64,000 bases of DNA, taken from positions 13,399 to 77,398 of the forward strand of contig CAUCKA010000009.1 in the NCBI GenBank assembly GCA_958443265.1, written 5' to 3'. The translations under genes and the position numbers were made by a program. This document shows, piece after piece, positions 42,341 through 49,502 of the stretch (position 1 is its first letter; every line of letters starts with the position of its first letter). The notes below the pieces were generated by a model. That model was given only the letters and a program-made list of their open reading frames with translations, was not told where the DNA came from and searched no databases. Source of the stretch: an uncultured Collinsella sp. (lineage in GTDB: Bacteria; Actinomycetota; Coriobacteriia; Coriobacteriales; Coriobacteriaceae).

Positions 42341-42407
42341 TTGTCGGCAGTGCGCCGTTTTGCTATGATAGCCCGCGGCGTGTTACGAATCTGACAATGC
42401 GTAACAC
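42341..42407 (+). promoter_or_regulatory. Promoter with NikR-type operator before nickel/cobalt ECF operon
   Basis: TTGTCG (42341-42346), 17 bp, TATGAT (42364-42369). The palindrome GTGTTAC-N14-GTAACAC (42380-42386 and 42401-42407) covers the predicted start of transcription. GTGTTAC-N13/14-GTAACAC is a NikR binding pattern described by comparative genomics in Desulfovibrio and methanogens, so Ni-dependent repression is likely. Confidence 0.6.
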
Positions 42408-42464
42408 TGACAAGGTGATTTAAGCGGCGTTGCAATTCTGTGCGCCGATAACCGGGAGGCGTAT

Positions 42465-43523
42465 ATGCACATTCCAGATAACTACCTGTCCCCGCAGACC
42501 GATGCCGTTATGGCGGTGGCGATGGTGCCCGTTTGGGTTCATTGCATCAAAAAGGTGCGCGCCACGCTCGATCGCGAGCACATGGCTTTCCTGGGCATCT
42601 GCGCCGCGTTCTCCTTCCTGCTCATGATGTTCAACGTGCCGCTACCTGGCGGCACCACGGGTCACGCCGTCGGCGGCGCGCTCATCGCGCTGCTGCTGGG
42701 CCCCGAGGCTGCTGCCATTGCGGTTTCGGTCGCGCTGGCACTGCAGGCGCTGCTGTTTGGCGACGGCGGCGTTCTGTCGTTTGGCGCCAACTGCTTTAAC
42801 ATGGCCTTTGTGCTGCCGTTTATCGCTGCTATCGTGTTCCGTGCGCTCAACAGCCGTCTGCACGACAAGAGCTGGGGCACCTCGATTTCTGCCATCGTGA
42901 GCGGTTGGGTCGGCCTGTGCCTGGCGGCCCTGTGCGCGGCAATCGAGTTTGGTATTCAGCCGATGCTCTTTACCAACGCTTCGGGCGCGCCGCTGTACTG
43001 CCCCTTCCCGCTGTCCGTGGCTATTCCGGCCATGTTGATCCCGCATATGTTGGTTGCCGGCGTGATCGAGGGCGTGGCGACGGCCGCCATCTACGGTTTC
43101 ATTAAGAAGACGGCGCCGAGCATTATCGTCGGGCCCGAGGCCGTCGATGGCCAGCTTGCTGCCGAGGGCGCTGCTGCCAAGAAGACCTCGCTGGTCCCCA
43201 CGCTCATCTTGGTTGCCGTGCTTGTCGTGGCCACGCCGCTGGGCCTGCTGGCCACGGGTGACGCTTGGGGTGAGTGGGACGCCGAGGGCGCCGCGACCGC
43301 CGTTCAGGAGGCTGGCGACGACAGCCTGCAGGCTTCGGTCGGCCTCGATACCCCGACCTTTGCCGATGTCCTGCCTACGGGCGATTACCTGCAGGCCTAT
43401 TCCGAGGAGCAGGGTCTTGGCTTTGCCGGTCAGGCTGCCATGTATATCCTGTCCGGTGTGATTGGCGTGGCGGTGCTCACCATCGCGTTCCGTCTGATCT
43501 CGCTGACGGTTAAGGAAAACTGA
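42465..43523 (+). CDS. ECF transporter S component CbiM/NikM fused to NikN-like tail
   Basis: Substrate-specific membrane unit for Ni2+ or Co2+, 352 aa. The mature N-terminal MHIPDNYLSPQTD carries His2, the metal ligand of CbiM/NikM. About seven helices follow to residue 220, with FGDGGVLSFGANCFNMAF. The last 120 residues add two helices around a periplasmic PDGLE/NikN-like segment (GLLATGDAWGEW), so M and N are fused. The NikR-like operator upstream argues for nickel. The T and ATPase subunits follow. Confidence 0.9.
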   Translation: MHIPDNYLSPQTDAVMAVAMVPVWVHCIKKVRATLDREHMAFLGICAAFSFLLMMFNVPLPGGTTGHAVGGALIALLLGPEAAAIAVSVALALQALLFGDGGVLSFGANCFNMAFVLPFIAAIVFRALNSRLHDKSWGTSISAIVSGWVGLCLAALCAAIEFGIQPMLFTNASGAPLYCPFPLSVAIPAMLIPHMLVAGVIEGVATAAIYGFIKKTAPSIIVGPEAVDGQLAAEGAAAKKTSLVPTLILVAVLVVATPLGLLATGDAWGEWDAEGAATAVQEAGDDSLQASVGLDTPTFADVLPTGDYLQAYSEEQGLGFAGQAAMYILSGVIGVAVLTIAFRLISLTVKEN

Positions 43524-43527
43524 GCGC

Positions 43528-44364
43528 ATGCAGATGGTCGAGCTGCCCAGCTGGCTTGCGGCCGAGGAGCGATACGAGCCCGCGGGGGCTCGGCATCGTG
43601 TGATGCAAAAGAACGTCCTGCACCTGGCGAGCCTGCTTGAGCGGGTTCGCCTGGGTGGAGGCGCGCACGAGGGCGGGTCGATGGTCGACCGCGCCCTTTC
43701 TTGCGTTTCGGCTCCGGTGCGCCTGGTGGGGATGTTCGTCTGCGTCCTGTGCGTGTGCCTGACGCAGAGCCCGCTGTACCTGATGCTGATGGCGGCTATC
43801 GCGCTGGTGCTGGTCGCGGTGCGCCCCGCACGCGGGCTGCGGGCAACCTTTGTGCCGGCGCTTGGCGCTGCGGGGCTCGCAGCGGTTCTGGCGCTGCCTG
43901 CCCTGCTGCTGGGCGCTTCCGCTACGGGCGCCATGCTCAAAATTGCGCTCAAGACTTTCATTAATGTGTCGCTGGTGCTGGGTGTTTCGTGGACCCTCAC
44001 GTGGAGCCGCATATCGGCGGCGCTCAAGATGCTACGTCTGCCCGACGAAGTTATCTTTACGTTTGATATGGCGCTCAAGCACATCGAGGTGCTGGGTCGC
44101 ACGGCGCACAATCTGTGCGAATCGGTCATGCTGCGTAGCGTCGGTTCCGCGCCTGCGGGTTTTTCGCGCACCGACTCGCTGGCGGGTATCATGGGCATGA
44201 CGTTTATCAAGGCGATGGAATGCAGCCGCGCGATGGACGAGGCCATGCTGTGCCGCGGCTTCGCCGGCGTGTATCCGGCGCCTGCACTGAGCGGCTTTGG
44301 CTGGCACGATGCGGTTTATGCGGCCGTTGTGGCGTTGCTCGCCGTGTTGTGCGCGGTGTTGTAG
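43528..44364 (+). CDS. ECF transporter T component CbiQ/NikQ
   Basis: Energy-coupling membrane subunit, 278 aa. Hydrophobic helices lie at about 65-140 and at the C-terminus. The coupling helices show the two Ala-Arg-Gly-type motifs in degenerate form, and DEVIFTFDMALKHIEVLGRT and AMDEAMLCRGFAG are the contacts to the ATPase. It begins 4 bp after NikMN, with no strong ribosome site, which suggests translational coupling. Confidence 0.88.
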   Translation: MQMVELPSWLAAEERYEPAGARHRVMQKNVLHLASLLERVRLGGGAHEGGSMVDRALSCVSAPVRLVGMFVCVLCVCLTQSPLYLMLMAAIALVLVAVRPARGLRATFVPALGAAGLAAVLALPALLLGASATGAMLKIALKTFINVSLVLGVSWTLTWSRISAALKMLRLPDEVIFTFDMALKHIEVLGRTAHNLCESVMLRSVGSAPAGFSRTDSLAGIMGMTFIKAMECSRAMDEAMLCRGFAGVYPAPALSGFGWHDAVYAAVVALLAVLCAVL

Positions 44365-44408
44365 TGCGGACGGTCGAACCGTCGATGTGAGTAGGGAAGG
44401 GCAACGTT

Positions 44409-45179
44409 TTGGCAAACGATACGAATGACGCGATGGGTGCGAGCGGTGCTGCCGGCGTTGAGACCACGCCGCTCATCGAGTTTCGCGACGTGGCGTTTTC
44501 CTATGCGGGCCATACGGTGGTCGACGGCGTTTCGCTGCAGGTGAACCGTGGGGAGCTCGTTGCTCTGCTCGGTCCCAACGGCTGCGGCAAGACGACAATC
44601 ATGCGTCTTATCAACGGCCTTGAGCTCGCGGATGCCGGCGCATACCTGTTTGACGGACGTGTGGTCGATGCGGCGTATCTGAAGGATTCTGCTGCTGCTC
44701 AAAAGTTCCACCAGCGCGTAGGCTTCGTATTCCAAAACGCCGATGCGCAGCTCTTTTGCGCTACGGTGGGCGAGGAAGTCGCGTTTGGCCCGGCTCAAAT
44801 GGGGCTGCCGACAGACGAGCTCGAGCGCCGCGTCCGCGATGCCATGAAGCTGTTCCAGGTTGCCGATCTGGTCGATGCCTCGCCCTATCAGCTCTCGGGC
44901 GGGCAAAAGAAGCGCGTTGCGCTGGCTGCGGTGGTGTCGATGAACCCGGATATCCTGGTTCTCGACGAGCCTACCAATGGGCTCGACGAGGATTCATGCG
45001 ACATCGTGGTTAACTTCTTGCTGGCTTACGTCGCGGCGGGCAAGACGGTCTTGATGAGCACACATCACCAGGATTTGGTGCGACGCCTGGGTGCCCGTGC
45101 AATCTATATCGATCGATATCACCATGTGGTCGAGGCGCCTTCGCCGTCGTATGGGACCGAAAGCGGTGCTACGGACTAG
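44409..45179 (+). CDS. ECF transporter ATPase CbiO/NikO
   Basis: ABC ATPase of 256 aa. Walker A is GPNGCGKTT (55-63), the signature LSGGQKKRVALAAV, Walker B ILVLDEPTNGLDE, and the switch His is in STHHQDLVRR. The start is TTG 44409 behind GGGAAGGG; ATG 44433 is a weaker alternative. It is the last gene of the metal-uptake operon. The N-terminal 20 residues are an extra Ala/Gly-rich stretch. Confidence 0.9.
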   Translation: MANDTNDAMGASGAAGVETTPLIEFRDVAFSYAGHTVVDGVSLQVNRGELVALLGPNGCGKTTIMRLINGLELADAGAYLFDGRVVDAAYLKDSAAAQKFHQRVGFVFQNADAQLFCATVGEEVAFGPAQMGLPTDELERRVRDAMKLFQVADLVDASPYQLSGGQKKRVALAAVVSMNPDILVLDEPTNGLDEDSCDIVVNFLLAYVAAGKTVLMSTHHQDLVRRLGARAIYIDRYHHVVEAPSPSYGTESGATD

Positions 45180-45258
45180 TTGCTGCGTAGAGCGTGCGTA
45201 GCCGCCCGCGCGGCTTTGCCGTGATGGTATAGTTATCCAGGTTTTTATGGGGGTGGCT

Positions 45259-46107
45259 ATGCCAAGCTGGAACATTCATATCGCTCAGACGGAGCGTTTG
45301 CTGGAGCGCACCGGTGCGCTTGCCAATAGCGTGCGCGACCGCAATGCCTTTTTGTTTGGCTGCGTGGTTCCGGATATCTTCGTGGGCTATATGGTCCCTG
45401 GCATCGTCGATCCCATCCCGTACCGCATTACGCACTTTGCAAAGCCCGAGCCTATCCCTAAGCCGCGCGAGCACGAGTTCTGGGATACCTATGTGGCGCC
45501 GCTGCTCAAAGGGGCGCCTGTTGGTACGCCGGCTGCCGCGACCTCGATCGCCGAGGAGCGCGAGCGACTCAATCGGGTGCATTATCCCCAACGCTACAAG
45601 GACGCCGAGCCGGTTGCCGGTCCCGGCGCCTTTGAGTTCTCGCTTGCGTCCGAAGATGTGGCGCAGTCGCTACTCGATTTAACGCTGGGCGTCTGGTCGC
45701 ATCTGGTGGCCGATACCGTATGGAATACGCGCGTGAATCAGTACCTGGAGGCGCACGGCGGCAAGCCGTGCGAGGAATTCCGCATTAAAAAGCAAGGCGA
45801 TTTTGACTGGTTTGGCAAGACGCTCGGCATTGTTTCGATTCCGCGCGCGACCGATCGCCTGTATACTGCGGCGACGCGTTTTGGGCAGTATCCCATCCAT
45901 AAGGAGTATGTGCTCAAGACCATCGGCGTTATGCACGAGATTGTACGCGAAAACCCCGGCGAGCCCGATCATCCGCCATATCGTCTGCTAACCGAGGAGT
46001 TTTTCGACGCAACGTTTACCGAGGTTATCGAGTTGACCGAGACGGGATTTGCGGCTCGCGCCGAATCGCCCGATGTGCCTGCACTACCCCTGATCACTAG
46101 CTGCTAG
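45259..46107 (+). CDS. Zinc-dependent phospholipase C-like protein
   Basis: Protein of 282 aa resembling the PF00882 zinc-dependent phospholipase C group. MPSWNIHIAQTERLL at the N-terminus and FLFGCVVPDI are typical, and GVWSHLVADTVWNTRVNQYL supplies further His/Asp metal ligands. There is no clear signal peptide, so it may act in the cytoplasm and need not be a true phospholipase. ATG 45259 follows GGGGGTGG; ATG 45247 is possible. It converges with the next gene, with a 4-bp overlap of the ends. Confidence 0.7.
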   Translation: MPSWNIHIAQTERLLERTGALANSVRDRNAFLFGCVVPDIFVGYMVPGIVDPIPYRITHFAKPEPIPKPREHEFWDTYVAPLLKGAPVGTPAAATSIAEERERLNRVHYPQRYKDAEPVAGPGAFEFSLASEDVAQSLLDLTLGVWSHLVADTVWNTRVNQYLEAHGGKPCEEFRIKKQGDFDWFGKTLGIVSIPRATDRLYTAATRFGQYPIHKEYVLKTIGVMHEIVRENPGEPDHPPYRLLTEEFFDATFTEVIELTETGFAARAESPDVPALPLITSC

Positions 46108-47177
46108 CCGGCCGGCTTGACAGTGAATAGTTCAACCCAATCGACCAACAGCTCCCGCCGAAGGGTATCTTCGGTGGTGCGTTCCTGATCGGTTTTTGGG
46201 ATGTAGGGGAGCCCCGCCTTTTTATGGATGAGTTCGGCGATGTTGTTAAAGCTCTTCGTGTCTTTGATTTGCTCATAGGTTATCTGGATAACGTCATAGC
46301 CCATGCTGGTGAGGGCGGTGGTGCGCTCGGCATCGGAGAGACTTGCGGCTTCGCCATCGTGGGCGGAGCGGCCTTGGCATTCCAAGATGACGCCCATGCT
46401 GTCGGTGTTGCTCTCGATGAGGATATCGGCGTAGCAGCAGGTTTTGTCATACAGTGAGCGCGCGGCGTCGCTGAGCGGGATGCGCACGTTGTTTGCGATG
46501 TTGATGCCCATGCCGCCCTCGTTGCGGGGGAGCGAGACAAGCATGGAGGTCTGTACTTCGAAGGGTGAGGCGGTCTGCCCCGTCATGTGCTCGGCGGCCC
46601 AGCGCAGTTGTTTAACGCCGCGCAGGCCTGCGGCCTGCTTGGCGAACGCGGCGATATCCGCCGTGCTGAGGAGCGGTGGACGCTTCCATAGGTTGGTGTC
46701 CTTGCCGTTGACGTCGCTAACTCGCTCCCAGCCGCAGTTGGGTGGAATGAGCTTAAGCGAAATAGCTTCATCAAGTTGTTGTTGCGTTCGCTTGCAGGGC
46801 TTAAACACTGCAAAGGAGCCGCACATCTCGTAGCAAGCCATGAGTAACTGGTTGCGTGGGACCCGCGTGGCAAGGCTGAGCAGCGTGAACTCCGGTGAAG
46901 TGACATCAAATCCATGTTCAGTTTGCCTAAACGACCCCGGAGGTGGTTCCTGGGTCAGGAGGTGCGATTTAAACAGACTTCGCGATCCGGATTGTGCCCG
47001 AGTGAATACAAGCCTGTGAAGCGGTGCGTGAAGCAGGTCTTTTACAACTGCATGACTTCCGAGGCCGCAACATCTGCGATCCATATTGCCAAGGCTAATG
47101 GCGGGGTAAAGGCCTAATACCTGCGGCGGGATACGGTAATAGTAAAAAGCGGATTGACCGCATAGCGTCAGGTCCAT
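46104..47177 (-). CDS. Coriobacterial hypothetical protein with nuclease-like C-terminus
   Basis: Protein of 357 aa. The N-terminal two thirds has an AbiEi-like pattern (CGQSAFYYYRIPP, PPPGSFRQTE, VTSPEFTLLSLATR). The C-terminal third has YADILIESNTDSMGVILECQ, where Asp and a Glu-x-Gln pair fit a PD-(D/E)XK active site. The layout resembles the gene at 14633, though the sequences are far apart. ATG 47177 follows GGAGGACGTC; the longer open frame lacks a site. Possible defence or DNA-repair function, not shown. Confidence 0.6.
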   Translation of the reverse strand: MDLTLCGQSAFYYYRIPPQVLGLYPAISLGNMDRRCCGLGSHAVVKDLLHAPLHRLVFTRAQSGSRSLFKSHLLTQEPPPGSFRQTEHGFDVTSPEFTLLSLATRVPRNQLLMACYEMCGSFAVFKPCKRTQQQLDEAISLKLIPPNCGWERVSDVNGKDTNLWKRPPLLSTADIAAFAKQAAGLRGVKQLRWAAEHMTGQTASPFEVQTSMLVSLPRNEGGMGINIANNVRIPLSDAARSLYDKTCCYADILIESNTDSMGVILECQGRSAHDGEAASLSDAERTTALTSMGYDVIQITYEQIKDTKSFNNIAELIHKKAGLPYIPKTDQERTTEDTLRRELLVDWVELFTVKPAG

Positions 47178-47534
47178 GACGTCCTCCAGGTCGAAATGTG
47201 CTTTTGGACCGTGCGATGCCAGCGTCAATTCGGAAGTATGCGGCAAAATCTGAACCCTGTGAGCAGACCTGGCTTTTGAGGCTAGTTTATCAGGCATTTT
47301 GTTGCGAAAAAACGGGGTGTGCTCGGAGGTCTCAGAATTTGCCGCATACTTCCGAAAACCAGGTCGATCCGGCTTTTGCTAAAACGATTTAGCAGCGTCG
47401 GTTAAGGTGTGGGTTTGCCGCTGGGCGAACACTTTTAGCGCTTGGGACTTTATTTATTGGGCCTCGAAAGGTGGATTTCGCCCTTTTGGTAAAGAAATGA
47501 GTGCGTGTTTTGCCGTGCGCCGGCATTGACACAG
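47178..47534. repeat. Intergenic region with spaced 24-bp inverted repeat
   Basis: TTCGGAAGTATGCGGCAAA plus ATCTGA (47229-47253) recurs inverted as TCAGAATTTGCCGCATACTTCCGA (given here as 47332-47355), with about 78 bp between. Next to them, ACCTGGCTTTT and AAAACCAGGT also mirror each other. No gene is visible. It may be a two-sided operator or the ends of a small non-coding element. Confidence 0.55.
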
Positions 47535-47571
47535 AAAAAGGGCCCGGAAGGCGAAGCCTTCCGGGCCCTTT
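47535..47571 (-). terminator. Terminator of pyruvate kinase gene
   Basis: A perfect 16-bp stem (47537-47552 with 47556-47571, loop GAA) is followed by TTTTT in the minus direction. It lies about 30 bp past the stop codon. Confidence 0.92.
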
Positions 47572-47599
47572 GCAATGCAAGTGTGCTTGCAAGTGCGTT

Positions 47600-49060
47600 T
47601 TAGCGCACCTGAGCGACGTAAGCGACGTTGGTCGAGGAGACCTTGTCCTCGAGCTGGACGCTCATGCGGGGATCGCCGGCGGTAGCGACGGTCAAATCGC
47701 CGGCCTCGACGTAGCCGAGCTCCTTAGCGGTCTCGATCGCCTTGACGATCGTGCCGTTGACGGTGCCCTGGGTAATCTCGGCCTGGTGCGGGATAACGCC
47801 CCAGTACATAATCATCTGCTGGACGGCCCACTCGTGGCGGGAGAACGCGCAGATCGGCATGTTGGGACGGAAGTGCGAGATCAGGCGAGCGGTACGACCG
47901 GTGGTCGTCGGCACGGTGATGCACTTGGCGCCAACGGTGGTAGCCATGTTCACAGCGGACATACCCACAACGTTGTTGACGACGCGGGTGCCATGAGCGT
48001 CGGCCGGAACCTCGAGCGGAGCGTGGGCCGGGAGGTACTTCTCGGTCTCGAGAGCAATGCTGGCCTGCATCTTAACGGCCTCGACCGGGTACTTACCGGC
48101 AGCGGACTCGCCGGACAGCATGACGGCGTCGGTGCCGTCGTAAATGGCGTTAGCAACGTCGGCAACCTCGGCGCGCGTCGGGCGCGGGTTCTGCTGCATG
48201 GAGTCGAGCATCTGCGTAGCGGTGATAACGGGCTTGTAGGCCGCGTTGCACTTGGCGATGATCTCCTTCTGGATGTGCGGAACGAGCTCGGGCTTGATCT
48301 CGATACCCAGGTCGCCACGGGCGACCATGATGCCGTCGGAAGCCTCGAGGATCTCGTCGAAGTTCTCGACGCCCAGGGCGCACTCGATCTTCGGGAAGAT
48401 CGTCACGTGCTCGCCACCGTTCTCGCGGCAAAGCTTGCGGATGCCGCGGACGGACTCGCCGTCACGGATGAAGGAAGCGGCGATGTAGTCGATGTTCTCG
48501 GTCAGGCCAAAGAGGATGTCCTGACGATCGCGCTCGGTGATGGCGGGCAGCGAAATGTTGACGTTGGGCATGTTGACGCCCTTGCGCTCGCCAATCAGGC
48601 CGTCGTTCTTAACGACGCAGGTCATGTCCTGGCCGCTGACGGACTCGACCTCGAGGGCAACCAGGCCGTCATCGATCAGGATGAGGGAGCCCTTCTCGAC
48701 CTCGGAGGGCAGAGCCAGGTAGTCGAGGGAGATGTGCTCAGCGGTGCCGTGGAAATCCTCGGACGTGGGCTGAGCGGTGACGACAATCTTGTCGCCGGTC
48801 TTGACGGCAACCTTCTTGCCATCGACCAGAAGGCCGGTGCGGACCTCGGGGCCCTTGGTGTCGAGCAGGATGCCGACGGGCAGACCGAGCTCCTTGGAAA
48901 TACGACGGACGCGCTCGATGCGACCGTGGTGCTCGTCGTAGGATCCGTGCGAGAAGTTAAAACGGGCGACGTTCATGCCCGCCTTGATCATCTCGCGGAT
49001 GGTCTCGTCGCTATCGCAGGCGGGACCCATGGTGCATACAATCTTGGTGCGCTTGTACAT
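47600..49060 (-). CDS. pyk: Pyruvate kinase
   Basis: Last step of glycolysis, PEP + ADP to pyruvate + ATP, 486 aa. N-terminal RTKIVCTMGPA and MNVARFNFSHG, then DTKGPEVRTG. The metal/PEP-binding loop is GIMVARGDLGIEIK. The C-terminal regulatory domain starts at about 360 (VVNNVVGMSAVNMATTVGAK). It lacks the extra PEP-utiliser domain found in some Firmicutes. Monocistronic with its own terminator. Confidence 0.97.
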   Translation of the reverse strand: MYKRTKIVCTMGPACDSDETIREMIKAGMNVARFNFSHGSYDEHHGRIERVRRISKELGLPVGILLDTKGPEVRTGLLVDGKKVAVKTGDKIVVTAQPTSEDFHGTAEHISLDYLALPSEVEKGSLILIDDGLVALEVESVSGQDMTCVVKNDGLIGERKGVNMPNVNISLPAITERDRQDILFGLTENIDYIAASFIRDGESVRGIRKLCRENGGEHVTIFPKIECALGVENFDEILEASDGIMVARGDLGIEIKPELVPHIQKEIIAKCNAAYKPVITATQMLDSMQQNPRPTRAEVADVANAIYDGTDAVMLSGESAAGKYPVEAVKMQASIALETEKYLPAHAPLEVPADAHGTRVVNNVVGMSAVNMATTVGAKCITVPTTTGRTARLISHFRPNMPICAFSRHEWAVQQMIMYWGVIPHQAEITQGTVNGTIVKAIETAKELGYVEAGDLTVATAGDPRMSVQLEDKVSSTNVAYVAQVR

Positions 49061-49390
49061 TCAGACCTCCATCTGACATCGTCTTGCGCTGATAGATAAA
49101 CCATAAGAAATAAAACCGTGTTGATTATAACGAAATGCTGACCGAATACCCCATAAAATCGACCGTATGCCGAATTAGAAGTTCATTTTTTGCGAGAAAA
49201 ACGGTATATGAAAAATCTTTACCAACCGCTCTAACCGCTGCTATCTGGGCGATATTTCAGTTTGACGATGTGCCGAAGAAAAAGCGTTTTATCAATGTTG
49301 AGCATCACATGGTCTGCACCGTTGCGGTGGGACCATATTTCCAGATGGATTGTTTTGGCTAGACGCGTCGCTTTGGGGTACCATAGCTCC
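49061..49390. other. Intergenic region holding pyk and ATPase promoters
   Basis: No gene is visible; a 75-codon open frame at 49135-49362 has no ribosome site and unlikely composition. A minus-strand TATAAT (complement of 49124-49129) is a plausible pyk -10. On the plus strand TTGGCT (49355-49360), 18 bp, TACCAT (49379-49384) is a plausible promoter for the ATPase leader. Confidence 0.45.
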
Positions 49391-49502
49391 ACTATCAACT
49401 GCCGCTCAGCACGGCAGCCTTGATGAGCCCTTGCCCTTCTCCTGGGAATTATGATCGGGCATCAATCTGCTGAGTGGCCCGAATCCCAGGAGGGGACTCT
49501 AT
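49391..49502 (+). ncRNA. Structured leader of P-type ATPase gene, riboswitch candidate
   Basis: Hairpin 1: 49399-49404/49412-49417, loop CTCAGCA. Hairpin 2: 49455-49460/49477-49482, with TGCTGAG (49468-49474) in its loop. The two loops are perfect 7-nt complements. A 12-bp stem (49436-49447 with 49484-49495) encloses hairpin 2 and pairs the whole AGGAGGGG ribosome site. Also TGATG-AG-CCC (49421-49430) can pair with GGGCATCA (49457-49464), competing with hairpin 2. Confidence 0.6.

Noticed and set aside
42230..42464. Cobalamin or NiCo riboswitch before the ECF operon
   Set aside because: No B12-box or NiCo-type helices seen; a promoter overlapped by a NikR-type palindrome explains the region better.
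47501..49099. 532-codon plus-strand frame opposite pyk
   Set aside because: Low-complexity Gly/Asp/Leu/Val product typical of antisense frames in GC-rich genes; it even runs through the pyk terminator.
49135..49362. 75-codon frame between pyk and the ATPase
   Set aside because: No ribosome site, no similarity, and it covers likely promoters of both neighbours.
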